64,000 nt of DNA, taken from assembly GCA_030065615.1 (NCBI GenBank), contig JASJDR010000003.1:27147-91146 (forward strand), given 5' to 3'. Below, piece by piece: positions 1 to 8,099 of the stretch. Position numbers and translations under genes: made by a program. The notes under the pieces are model-generated. The model saw nothing but the letters and a program-made list of their open reading frames with translations, ran no database searches and was not told the DNA's origin. This stretch comes from Xenococcus sp. MO_188.B8. GTDB taxonomy: Bacteria > Cyanobacteriota > Cyanobacteriia > Cyanobacteriales > Xenococcaceae. Position 1 is the stretch's first letter; each line of letters starts with the position of its first letter.

Positions 1-1103
1 TCTTCTTGCTCAACATTCTCTGCTAAAAAAGGATAAAATTCTTCAGTATTATTAACCCTATCTATGGCAAGAATTCCCAATAAATAGTCAAGATTGCGAT
101 CAGGTTCAGCTTCAATATCAAAATAGAATTCGATCGCGTGACGGGGAAGATTGTGATTGTCCTGTATATTATAGTTAGTTTTAATTAAGGGTGTTTCTAA
201 TAATAAAGAACGAGCCTGTTGTTGCAGTTGGCTCGCAATCTCTTTACCAATTTTTTCCGCCATTTGGCTTTGGTTAGCCGCCGCGATAGATTCTAAACTA
301 TCTAATCCCAGCTCTAACAAAGATTCGTAACGTTTGGGAGTAATTCCTGGAACTAAAGATAGATGTTGCTGTGATTTAGCATGATTGTGACAGTAACCAT
401 GCCAATGACATAAACTACAGCGCTGACGAGAAATAAAGACTTCTGGGGTTTGTTTGGTGACTAACATCTCGATACAATCATTCACGATGTTGTACATCCT
501 GGGCAGCCAATATTCTAAATTAATTTGATAATCATTTTGTTGGCGGAGAATTAATGTCGATTGAGGCGGTAACTCTCCAGTAATTGCCGCTACTATTTGA
601 GCATGATAGGCAGCTATTAATTTATACTCTGGTTTAGGACGACGACCTAATTTAATATTTACAGGAATATAGGTCCAGTCACCAAAAATAGATTTGCCTG
701 GTTGTTTAATTAATAATGTTGGGTCGGCAATTAAGGTAATATCTTCTGAAGTGAAGGTAGGATCAATTCCATCGGGAAGTTCAATTTCCGAATTAACTAA
801 ACTAGCTTGCCAATCTGATAGATCGATATGTAGTTTGCCATTATAAATACATTCAACCCCTTGGCTCATTAAATCAAAAGTTTGCCGCGATCGCAATAAC
901 CAATCTTTTTTCTTCGCTTCTGGTTGGTGATAAACTAAAGATCGCTCTTCAAGCACTGTATCTATATGAAGTTTATTTTCTCGTTTTAGTTTGAGCAGAA
1001 ATTCTTTAGTCGGCTCTCTATATTGATAAGATCCATATACTTCGAGGAAGGTACGACGGCGACAACGCTTGTAGTTTAGTAATAGTTCGTCAGTTAACAG
1101 CAT
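1..1103 (-). CDS. TM0106-family RecB-like putative nuclease (C-terminus cut by window edge)
   Basis: The reading frame is open from an ATG at 1103 to the left edge, so only the N-terminal 367 or so codons are seen. The protein starts MLLTDELLLNYKRC and has a cysteine cluster CSLCHWHGYCHNH (about residues 228-240), as in the Fe-S/RecB-type nucleases of the TM0106 family. Next comes a helix-hairpin-helix-like stretch (LVPGITPKRYESLLELG), and then the start of an RNase H-like domain (FYFDIEAEPDRNLDYLLG). The family is predicted to act on DNA; its substrate is not known. A 7-bp-periodic repeat lies just upstream of the start. The family call is made by eye from the domain order. Confidence 0.75.
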   Translation of the reverse strand, partial: MLLTDELLLNYKRCRRRTFLEVYGSYQYREPTKEFLLKLKRENKLHIDTVLEERSLVYHQPEAKKKDWLLRSRQTFDLMSQGVECIYNGKLHIDLSDWQASLVNSEIELPDGIDPTFTSEDITLIADPTLLIKQPGKSIFGDWTYIPVNIKLGRRPKPEYKLIAAYHAQIVAAITGELPPQSTLILRQQNDYQINLEYWLPRMYNIVNDCIEMLVTKQTPEVFISRQRCSLCHWHGYCHNHAKSQQHLSLVPGITPKRYESLLELGLDSLESIAAANQSQMAEKIGKEIASQLQQQARSLLLETPLIKTNYNIQDNHNLPRHAIEFYFDIEAEPDRNLDYLLGILAIDRVNNTEEFYPFLAENVEQE

Positions 1104-1115
1104 TACATAGGGATT

Positions 1116-1159
1116 GGGGTTTAGGTTTTAGGAGTTAGGTGTTTAGGTATTAGTAGGTA
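1116..1159. repeat. Degenerate heptanucleotide tandem repeat (GGGGTTT/AGGTTTT/AGGAGTT type)
   Basis: About six diverged 7-bp units (AGGTTTT, AGGAGTT, AGGTGTT and similar) lie directly upstream of the nuclease start on the minus strand. On that strand they read as CCTAAAAC-like units, the same type as the arrays before ribH (31692-31735) and before the FemAB-like gene (54939-54966). Confidence 0.6.
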
Positions 1160-1220
1160 TGAGAGAGTCTAGATGATTTTTAACACATAATTAATGATTA
1201 CTGTTTACTATTAACTGAAT

Positions 1221-2414
1221 ATGAGCGATCGCTTAAGAATCACGATAGAAGAACAACGCCAGCAATTTCCAGGTTTGCTCAATAAAACCTATTTTAACTT
1301 TGGTGGGCAAGGAACGATGTCAGATGGAGTCTTGAATACAATCATCGAGGCTCATAAATTTATGCAACAAGCTGGTCCCTTTTCGATAGAAGTTAATGAT
1401 TGGATACAGAAACAAGTTGCTTTAACCAGAAAGGCGATCGCAAATGAATTAGGAACTACTGCTAATAGGATTACTCTGACAGAAAATGTTACTGTTGGTT
1501 GCAACATTCCTCTTTGGGGTATGGATTGGCAACCAGGAGATAGTATTTTAATGACCGACTGCGAACATCATGGTATTATTGCTACTGTTGAAGAAATTGC
1601 CCGTCGTTTTCAGTTAGAAGTCGAAATTTGCCCTATTGCGCAAACTCTTAACCAAGGAGATCCCACAGAATTAATTAAAGAATATTTAACGCCTCAAACT
1701 CGTTTAGTCGTTATCTCCCATTTACTTTGGAATACAGGACAATTGTTACCCCTCAAAGAAATAGTTACCGCTTGTCACAATTACAACCAGAGTAGACAAC
1801 AAATTCAAGTTTTAGTTGATGCAGCGCAATCTGTCGGCTCATTACCGCTAAATTTACCTGAGTCAGAAGTGGATTACTATGCTTTTACTGGTCATAAATG
1901 GTTATGCGGCCCTGCAGGTGTGGGAGGATTATATATTAGCGAACCTGCCTTCACGACACTCAATCCTACTTTTATTGGTTGGCGAAGCATTGAAACCGAT
2001 ATCAAAGGACAACCTCAAGCCTGGAAAACTAACGGTAAAAAATTTGAAATTGCCACTTCGGCTTATCCAGAGTATATAGGATTAAGAGAAGCTATCGCAG
2101 TTCAGCACCAATGGGACGATACCACAGCGAGATATCAAAGAATCTGTCAATTAAGTCAGTATTTATGGTCAAAATTACAGGAAATAGATGGTCTTATTTG
2201 TTTAAAAAACTCTCCGCCAGAAGCAGGTTTAGTTTCGTTCTATCTAGAAAATCAAGATAGCAATAGCGTAGTCGAAAATCTCGAACAACAGGGCTTTCTG
2301 CTGAGAACTCTGGCAAATCCTTATTGTATTCGAGCTTGTGTTCATTATCTGACTTTAGAAACAGAAATTGACAATTTAGTTACTGCCTTAAAACTAATGA
2401 TTGCTAAGGGATAA
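1221..2414 (+). CDS. L-cysteine/cystine C-S lyase (C-DES type), class V aminotransferase fold
   Basis: This 397-residue PLP enzyme closely resembles the cyanobacterial C-DES cystine lyase, which splits cyst(e)ine to pyruvate, ammonia and a (per)sulfide and can supply sulfur for Fe-S clusters. Shared features are the start RQQFPGLLNKTYFNFGGQG, the segment TRLVVISHLLWNTGQ, the cofactor aspartate in VLVDAAQSVGSLPL, and the Schiff-base lysine in FTGHKWLCGPAGVGG (about residue 226). The mobile cysteine loop of true NifS/SufS desulfurases is absent, which fits a lyase. ATG start; no strong Shine-Dalgarno. It stands alone between a divergent nuclease gene and tRNA-Tyr. A cysteine desulfurase-like role is the main alternative. 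Confidence 0.85.
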   Translation: MSDRLRITIEEQRQQFPGLLNKTYFNFGGQGTMSDGVLNTIIEAHKFMQQAGPFSIEVNDWIQKQVALTRKAIANELGTTANRITLTENVTVGCNIPLWGMDWQPGDSILMTDCEHHGIIATVEEIARRFQLEVEICPIAQTLNQGDPTELIKEYLTPQTRLVVISHLLWNTGQLLPLKEIVTACHNYNQSRQQIQVLVDAAQSVGSLPLNLPESEVDYYAFTGHKWLCGPAGVGGLYISEPAFTTLNPTFIGWRSIETDIKGQPQAWKTNGKKFEIATSAYPEYIGLREAIAVQHQWDDTTARYQRICQLSQYLWSKLQEIDGLICLKNSPPEAGLVSFYLENQDSNSVVENLEQQGFLLRTLANPYCIRACVHYLTLETEIDNLVTALKLMIAKG

Positions 2415-2463
2415 GAATTAAAGCACAGATTTTTTTTTATCTTGAAACAAGAATTTTGACTTA

Positions 2464-2489
2464 ATTAAAAAAGCGATCATGCGATCGCT
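2464..2489 (-). terminator. Intrinsic terminator of tRNA-Tyr built on a HIP1 octamer
   Basis: On the minus strand a 7-bp stem (AGCGATC/GATCGCT, 4-base loop) is followed at once by a T-rich run, 11 nt past the tRNA 3' end. The right arm contains the HIP1 sequence GCGATCGC. Confidence 0.75.
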
Positions 2490-2499
2490 CTTCAAGATA

Positions 2500-2581
2500 T
2501 GGGCCGAGTTGGATTTGAACCAACGTAGGCGTAGCCAGCGGATTTACAGTCCGCCCCCATTAACCACTCGGGCATCGACCC
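2500..2581 (-). tRNA. tRNA-Tyr (GTA anticodon)
   Basis: The minus strand folds into a full class II tRNA. The acceptor arms GGGTCGA and TCGGCCC pair with one G-T, the discriminator is A, the anticodon loop reads CTGTAAA with anticodon GTA, there is a long variable arm as in bacterial tRNA-Tyr, and the T-loop is GTTCAAATC. The CCA end is not encoded. A hairpin terminator follows. Confidence 0.97.
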
Positions 2582-2775
2582 CTTTGTTTCCACGATTACT
2601 AATCGTATCACAGATTTTCTTGATTGCAACAAAATAGAGAATTTTCTTGCTGTGGAATATTATCCACGGATAAGCATGAGCTTTAAATAAATAAGAGAAT
2701 TAAATTATGCTGAGAGCTTAGGTGTTTTTTTGAAATAGGTATACCAGGCTTTGAGCGGATTTATCAGTCCCTTTA

Positions 2776-2797
2776 GGGGCGCATCGTGATGCTCCCC
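2776..2797 (-). terminator. Hairpin downstream of the 45-residue membrane protein gene (possible terminator)
   Basis: A GGGG-x-GCATC / GATGC-x-CCCC hairpin with one internal mismatch and a 2-base loop lies about 50 nt past the stop of the small gene. No T-run follows, so it may be a transcript-stabilising structure instead of a true terminator. Confidence 0.35.
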
Positions 2798-2848
2798 CAA
2801 GCCAGTGGTATGTTCTCGATCAGAAATCACCTTAAGGCTTCAAGCTGG

Positions 2849-2986
2849 TCACATAGTATAGGCAGATTGTAAAGCCCAAATAATAAGTACTGTGATACTA
2901 CCAAAGACCAAAACGGCAGAGATAGCAATCAGCTTGGGGCTATCTGCCCCTTTAAATTTCATGATTCCGCGGTTTAAATCTGACAT
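2849..2986 (-). CDS. 45-residue single-pass membrane protein, unrecognised
   Basis: A complete short ORF starts MSDLNRGIMKFKGADSP, continues with one hydrophobic helix (about residues 19-38, LIAISAVLVFGSITVLIIW) and ends LQSAYTM. A purine-rich ribosome-binding stretch (AGAGAGA) precedes the ATG. The soluble N-terminus plus one helix resembles the small subunits of photosystems, cytochrome b6f and NDH-1, but I could not match it to PsbX, PsbY, PsaM, PetN, NdhP, Psb34 or the HLIPs. It probably sits in the thylakoid or plasma membrane. An overlapping plus-strand frame at 2892-3104 looks like its shadow. Confidence 0.7.
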   Translation of the reverse strand: MSDLNRGIMKFKGADSPKLIAISAVLVFGSITVLIIWALQSAYTM

Positions 2987-3197
2987 ACCAAATTCTCTCT
3001 CTAGATTAAATTACCTTGCTGTAAGAGTTAATGGACAAAAGGCGATCGTAAATCATACGCTAATGGTTGATTTACGATGTCATTATACTTGGAATACTCT
3101 TTGATGTCAGTGAGCAAAAAATTTATTTCAAGATCAAAATGAACATTAAACATTAAATATTTATTATTAAAAATACTATCATTTAAATATCTAATTT

Positions 3198-3500
3198 CTA
3201 ATTTTTAATTTGCGCTAGCCATTGCTCATATCTAGCTAACAACGATCGCGTGACAGATTGTAATTGAGTTCTTTCTAATTCGTGAAGTCCCTGAGGATCG
3301 AAACGATAGCGATAATGGAGTTGGACAATGACTTGTAAATCAGTGATTAGATCAGAGGGAGTTTGCTGATCTTCTTGTAATCTTGCTAGCCAAGCGTACC
3401 AAGTTTCACTAGGGTTACGGATGATCTGGGATTTTTTTAAAGCTGTTTCTATTAAATAAATTTCTGAATCTATTCCTAAACGCCGATCTTCATTACTCAT
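3198..3500 (-). CDS. Hypothetical 100-residue protein, last gene of a c-di-GMP signalling operon
   Basis: I do not recognise this family. The protein is soluble, probably all-helical and rich in Arg, Gln and Trp (ETWYAWLARLQ, ARYEQWLAQ). Its ATG shares one base with the stop codon of the GGDEF-EAL gene (TAATG), so the two are almost surely translationally coupled. Position suggests an accessory or partner of the signalling proteins encoded before it. Confidence 0.65.
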   Translation of the reverse strand: MSNEDRRLGIDSEIYLIETALKKSQIIRNPSETWYAWLARLQEDQQTPSDLITDLQVIVQLHYRYRFDPQGLHELERTQLQSVTRSLLARYEQWLAQIKN

Positions 3501-5629
3501 TACTTTAGAAAATTCATATTATTTACTAATAATTTTGTTGCTTCTTCTGCCGGTAAAGGTTTACTAAATAAATAGCCTTGAATATATTCACAACCTAGAT
3601 TTTTCAACAGATCTTTTAATTCTTCTGTCTCTACTCCTTCAGCTACAATATTAAGATTTAGTCCCTGTCCTAGGGTAATAACCGCATCGATAATTGCGAT
3701 ATCTTGAGAAGAATGATTTAAATCTTGAATAAAAGAACGATCTATTTTTAAGGTACAGAAAGGAAACTGTTTGAGATATCCTAACGAAGAATAACCAGTA
3801 CCAAAATCGTCCATAGATAGAGAAATTCCCAGCTCATAAAGTTCTTTAAGAATAGCTTTAGCCGATTCTGTATCCTGCATAGTAATACTCTCAGTAATCT
3901 CTAACTCTAAAAAATCTGGTGCCAATTTAGTTTGCCGCAAAACATTAGTAATCATAAATACTAAATCTGTATGTTGAAACTGGCGCACTGATAAATTAAC
4001 TGACATCTTAATCGGAGATAATCCCATTTCTTGCCAAGCTTTATTTTGAGCGCATGCCGTTTTCAATACCCATTCACCAATGGGAATAATTTCGCCATTT
4101 TTTTCTGCTAAAGGAATAAATATATTGGGAGAAACCATTCCCTCTTGTGGATTATTCCAACGTAAAAGTGCTTCCATTTTAGCAATTTTACCCGTAAAAA
4201 TATTAACTATTGGTTGATAATAAAGTACAAATTCATGGTTTTTTAAAGCAGAATGTAATGAATTTTCTAAGATCAATAATTTTTGAGCTTGAGAATTAAG
4301 AGTCGAATCGTAATATTGATAAGTATTGCTACCAATTTGTTTAGCTTGAGATAAAGCTGCATCCGCATTTTTTAATAAAGTTTCCGCATCTTGACCATGT
4401 TCGGGATAAGTGGCGATACCAACACTGCCAGTAATGTGAATTTGTTTATTGTCAATTTGAAAAGGATATTTTAATACTTCTAAAATTCTTTTGGCGATCA
4501 CGCTGGCAACTTCTAGATCCTTAATTTGAGGCAATAACAGAGTAAATTCATCATTTCCCCAACGAGTGATTAAATCTTTTCCTTGAAGGCAATTTTTTAG
4601 CCGTTGCACCACTGACTGTAACAAGCGATCGCCGATTTGATGACCTAAAGTATCATTGATAATTTTAAAGCGATCTAAATCGACAAACATTACCGCTAGC
4701 AAATGGGAATTAAATTCAGCTTTAGTGATAGCCTCAGATAGTTGGCATTTTAAAATAGTGCGTTTGGGTAATTGGGTCAGAGTATCGTGGAGCGCTTTCT
4801 GGCGAGCGATCGCTTTAGCCTGTTCTTTTTCGGTTACATCTCGAAATCCCCAAACTCGACCCACTACTTCCCCTTCTAACTTTTGAGTTTGAAAATAGGA
4901 TTCTAATATTTTGCCATTATTTAATTTTAAAAGCTGATATTTTTGAGCATTAGATTGGAAGTTTTCTGCTTTTAAATTGCACACAAAAGGTTCAGCAAGC
5001 TTGTTATAAATTAAAGCTAAAATTTGGTTACTGTCTCCGGCAATAGAATCTGGGTGAATTTGCCAAAGGGAGAGAAATTGTTGATTAAAAATAACTACAG
5101 TACCTTGATTATCTAAAACCAAAATGCCATCATCAGCAGCTTCAAAAGTTGCTCGCAAAAGATCGAGAGATTTTGATAATTTCTCATTAGTTTGCTTCAA
5201 TAAAATATTTTGCTCAACTAATTGTGTTTCCTGTCGGTAACGCCGTAAAGCTTCTTTGACAGTTAAAATTAAATCGGTTTCGTCCCAAGGTTTAGTGATA
5301 TAGCGATAAAGAGCCGCCTCATTAACTATATTGCCAATAGAATTCGCTCTAGCTTGACCTGTTAAAAGTATCTTGAGAGTTTTAGGATAGGAAACATGAA
5401 GTTGAATTAAAAATTCATCTCCCGACATTCCTGGCATCATTTGGTCAGAAATAACTAAAGCAATACTTATTCCTTCTGCTTCTAATTCTGCACAAAGAGC
5501 CAGTGCTTCGTAACCGTTAGAAGCTAATTCAATGTCATAATCATTACCAAGACTTCGTTTTAGTTGTTCTCCTAAACTACAGAGAATAATGTCTTCGTCA
5601 TCGACACAAATAATTGCAAATCTACTCAT
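3500..5629 (-). CDS. Response regulator with REC-PAS-GGDEF-EAL domains (probable c-di-GMP phosphodiesterase)
   Basis: The 709 residues hold a receiver domain (about 1-130; acidic pair in CVDDED, phospho-acceptor Asp in VISDQMMPG, Lys in YITKPWDE), a PAS domain (about 155-270), a GGDEF domain (about 280-440) and an EAL domain (about 455-700). The GGDEF signature reads WGNDEF, so its second glycine is Asn and cyclase activity is doubtful; no RxxD inhibitory site is visible. The EAL domain keeps EALLRW, SVNLS, ELEITES, MDDFGTGYSS, LKIDRSF and AEGVET, so hydrolysis of c-di-GMP is likely. It follows a histidine kinase and a lone receiver and is followed by a coupled 100-residue protein. Phosphorylation by the upstream kinase is inferred. 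Confidence 0.9.
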   Translation of the reverse strand: MSRFAIICVDDEDIILCSLGEQLKRSLGNDYDIELASNGYEALALCAELEAEGISIALVISDQMMPGMSGDEFLIQLHVSYPKTLKILLTGQARANSIGNIVNEAALYRYITKPWDETDLILTVKEALRRYRQETQLVEQNILLKQTNEKLSKSLDLLRATFEAADDGILVLDNQGTVVIFNQQFLSLWQIHPDSIAGDSNQILALIYNKLAEPFVCNLKAENFQSNAQKYQLLKLNNGKILESYFQTQKLEGEVVGRVWGFRDVTEKEQAKAIARQKALHDTLTQLPKRTILKCQLSEAITKAEFNSHLLAVMFVDLDRFKIINDTLGHQIGDRLLQSVVQRLKNCLQGKDLITRWGNDEFTLLLPQIKDLEVASVIAKRILEVLKYPFQIDNKQIHITGSVGIATYPEHGQDAETLLKNADAALSQAKQIGSNTYQYYDSTLNSQAQKLLILENSLHSALKNHEFVLYYQPIVNIFTGKIAKMEALLRWNNPQEGMVSPNIFIPLAEKNGEIIPIGEWVLKTACAQNKAWQEMGLSPIKMSVNLSVRQFQHTDLVFMITNVLRQTKLAPDFLELEITESITMQDTESAKAILKELYELGISLSMDDFGTGYSSLGYLKQFPFCTLKIDRSFIQDLNHSSQDIAIIDAVITLGQGLNLNIVAEGVETEELKDLLKNLGCEYIQGYLFSKPLPAEEATKLLVNNMNFLK

Positions 5630-5740
5630 TTTTTTATTTTCTTATATATTTAAGTTATTGATTAAAAAATTTACTGTCTGTAAGGTAAACAATCCCTAGT
5701 CTGAACTCAATTAATTTATAAAAAGTTAATTTTGTGCACC

Positions 5741-6145
5741 TTACTTAAATAGTGTTAATTGATTGGCAGTAATAATAATTTGTGATAATTCTTCTTCTGT
5801 CCAGGGTTTAGATAAGCAAGCATGAAGATTTGCTTCTTTTTTAGCTCGCTCAATAGCAGTTTCATCAGCTTGCCCTGTGAGCATAACTGTAATCAGTTCG
5901 GGAAAGCGTTGGTGAATTTGAATTAAAAATTCATCTCCTTTTGTTCCAGGCATTAGCCAATCAGAGACAATAACAATAATCTTGATTTCGTCCGATTCTA
6001 ATTCTTCAATGACTTCCCAAGCTTCTGCAGCACTTTCAGCCATTTCATAAATAAAGCGATCGCCAAATTTACGTTTTAGTTGTTCTTTTAAGCTATCTAA
6101 AATAACAACTTCATCATCAACACAAATAATTGCAGATTCCGACAT
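5741..6145 (-). CDS. Single-domain response regulator (receiver only)
   Basis: The 134 residues form one receiver domain: acidic residues in CVDDEVVIL, phospho-acceptor Asp in VIVSDWLMPGTKGDEF, Thr in VMLTGQADE, and Lys in LSKPWTEEEL. No output domain follows. It is close in sequence to the receiver of the next gene (same VSDxxMPGxxGDEFLIQ pattern), suggesting duplication. Between a GAF histidine kinase and a REC-PAS-GGDEF-EAL protein it may serve as phosphate shuttle or sink. Confidence 0.9.
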   Translation of the reverse strand: MSESAIICVDDEVVILDSLKEQLKRKFGDRFIYEMAESAAEAWEVIEELESDEIKIIVIVSDWLMPGTKGDEFLIQIHQRFPELITVMLTGQADETAIERAKKEANLHACLSKPWTEEELSQIIITANQLTLFK

Positions 6146-6186
6146 AATTATATTTTGCTTAGTTATTTACTAATTATTTAATTTAT

Positions 6187-7866
6187 TTATTGATTGATAG
6201 CAGGAAGACAAACAGCAAATTTAGTTTGTCCTGGTTTACTATCAAAGGTAATAGTTCCTTGATGTTTATCAATAATTTGTTGACTGATATGTAATCCTAA
6301 ACCACTACCTTCCCCGATGGCTTTAGTAGTAAAAAATGGTTCAAATATTTTGTCTTGGATATCTGGGGGGATGCCAGATCCTGAATCGCATATTTCTACT
6401 TTGACTCTATTATTTTTTAACTTAGTACTAATAGTTAATTGACCTTGTTCTTGCATAGCTTGAATAGCATTATGAATCAGATTAGTCCAGACTTGAATCA
6501 ACTCATCGGGATAACACCAAATTTTCGGAATATCTTGGTAATCACGGATGACTTTAATATTCCGTTTCAGTTGATTATGATAAATTTCTAGTACAGTTTC
6601 TAAGCCATCTTTAATTTGTACTAATTGCTTGTTGCCACTGGTATCGAAATGGGCATAGTTTTTCAGGGCAAAGACAACTTTAGAAGCTTTTTCTACTGAA
6701 GTGATAATGGTTTGATTATTGCCGAACAAACGAGTTAGATTATATGCTAAACTCAAAATCCAATCTACCTGGGCATGTTTAAGTAAAGACAGACAAGATT
6801 CTATTTCATCCGTAATTCCGATATCAATCAGTAAGTCGGCAATATTTCTCGCATTATCAATATTTTCTTCTTTGAGCTGTTGTGTTATCCGACGTTTTAA
6901 AGGACGTTTTTCACTTGAAGAAAAAAATGGTTTACTCATGATGACGCGATCGAGTAAGCAGAAAAAAATATCCGTTTCTTCTTCATTGAGATATTGGGAT
7001 AATTTGGGTAATTCAGCGATTACTTCGATCAAAGCTTTGGCATTATTACCAGCTGAAGCTTGAATCGCTCCTAAAGGAGTATTGATTTCATGGGCAACAC
7101 CAGCTACTAATTGACCTAATGCAGCAAGTTTTTCCTGCTGAATTAAATGCTGTTGAGCCAGCTTAAGTTCTTTGACAGTTATTTCTAGATTTCTGGTCTG
7201 ATGTTTAAGCTGATCGATATATTCTGCTTGTTGCAAAGCTAGTGCCAATTGATCGGAAATCTGCACCATTAAGTTGATTTCCGATTGTTTCCAGACTCGG
7301 ATATCATCATTTTGATATGCGCCAAGTAAGCCCCAAAGTTTTGCTTCTTGAAAAATCGGTACGATGAGGTAGGCTTTGGCTTGATATTTTTCTAAGGATT
7401 GGATGTAACAATCGGGAAAACCTTTCGTGTAGATGTCATTGACAGCAGTGAATTTTTTCTCGCTAGAGTATCTTCCTCCCTGAGTTTCCTGGAAAAAGTT
7501 ATCGTATTTGACAATATCTCCTTGTTCTCCTAGAGACCAATCTCTGAGAAGACACCGATTTTGCTGAATATGATCGTTACTGAGAACTCCATTGTTATTT
7601 TGCTCAACTAACAAAGAAACCCAGCCACTAGCTACTGATTCAGCGACTACTTGACCTGTCCAGTCGAGATTAAATTGATAAATTATCAGGCGATCACAAT
7701 TTAGTGCCTGACGCATCTCTTGAGTCGTGACTTTAAAGATCGTCTTGATATCTTGAGAGCGACGGATTTTATTAATGATAGTTGCCGTAGCTTTAGTTCG
7801 TTCAGCAACTACTACTTCTAATTGAATTTGTTGTGGGTCTTCTGTCTGAGATTGATAATTGCTCAT
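6187..7866 (-). CDS. GAF-domain sensor histidine kinase (phytochrome/CBCR-like GAF)
   Basis: The 559 residues comprise a GAF domain (about 35-215), a coiled-coil linker, a dimerisation/phospho-acceptor domain with the H-box [22 protein letters not shown] (His about 260), an unusually long helical insert (about 275-390) and a HATPase domain with N (IHNAIQAM), G1 ([10 protein letters not shown]) and G2 (GEGSGLGL) boxes. The GAF domain is of the phytochrome/cyanobacteriochrome type ([39 protein letters not shown]). At the usual bilin site it has Cys-Tyr ([10 protein letters not shown]) in place of Cys-His, so chromophore binding is open. It heads the operon. Cytoplasmic; no membrane segment. Confidence 0.9.
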   Translation of the reverse strand: MSNYQSQTEDPQQIQLEVVVAERTKATATIINKIRRSQDIKTIFKVTTQEMRQALNCDRLIIYQFNLDWTGQVVAESVASGWVSLLVEQNNNGVLSNDHIQQNRCLLRDWSLGEQGDIVKYDNFFQETQGGRYSSEKKFTAVNDIYTKGFPDCYIQSLEKYQAKAYLIVPIFQEAKLWGLLGAYQNDDIRVWKQSEINLMVQISDQLALALQQAEYIDQLKHQTRNLEITVKELKLAQQHLIQQEKLAALGQLVAGVAHEINTPLGAIQASAGNNAKALIEVIAELPKLSQYLNEEETDIFFCLLDRVIMSKPFFSSSEKRPLKRRITQQLKEENIDNARNIADLLIDIGITDEIESCLSLLKHAQVDWILSLAYNLTRLFGNNQTIITSVEKASKVVFALKNYAHFDTSGNKQLVQIKDGLETVLEIYHNQLKRNIKVIRDYQDIPKIWCYPDELIQVWTNLIHNAIQAMQEQGQLTISTKLKNNRVKVEICDSGSGIPPDIQDKIFEPFFTTKAIGEGSGLGLHISQQIIDKHQGTITFDSKPGQTKFAVCLPAINQ

Positions 7867-7994
7867 TGATAACAGTTAGCCAAATACTATCTCTAGTTTG
7901 TCCTGGCTTAATGTCAACGGCAATACGTGAATCTAAGGAACAAGAAACGGGAGCAGAGGGAGCAGGGGCAGCAGAGGGGGCAAGGGAAGTCACC

Positions 7995-8090
7995 CATGGG
8001 CACCTCGATTAATTGCCTTATTGCGAAAATCACTAACGTTATACCAAGCTATTCTCAATAAGTGCCTGTATTTTTCGAGGTGCCCCCATG
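7995..8090. mobile_element. MITE-like 96-bp element with terminal inverted repeats
   Basis: CATGGG-CACCTCGA at 7995-8008 is matched by TCGAGGTG-CCCCCATG at 8075-8090 in inverted orientation, imperfect by two bases. An inner TTATTG/CAATAA pair would extend the fold. No coding capacity. It lies between radA and the kinase gene, next to a G/A-rich low-complexity tract (about 7948-7988) of a kind common in cyanobacterial spacers. A non-autonomous insertion is the simplest reading. Confidence 0.5.
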
Positions 8091-8099
8091 ACTTATTAC

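Noticed and set aside
2892..3104. A 70-residue plus-strand ORF
   Set aside because: It is antisense to the better supported 45-residue membrane protein gene and runs into its promoter.
7802..7993. A 63-residue minus-strand ORF rich in Ala, Pro and Ser
   Set aside because: It comes from a low-complexity G/A-rich tract plus a second frame of the histidine kinase gene.
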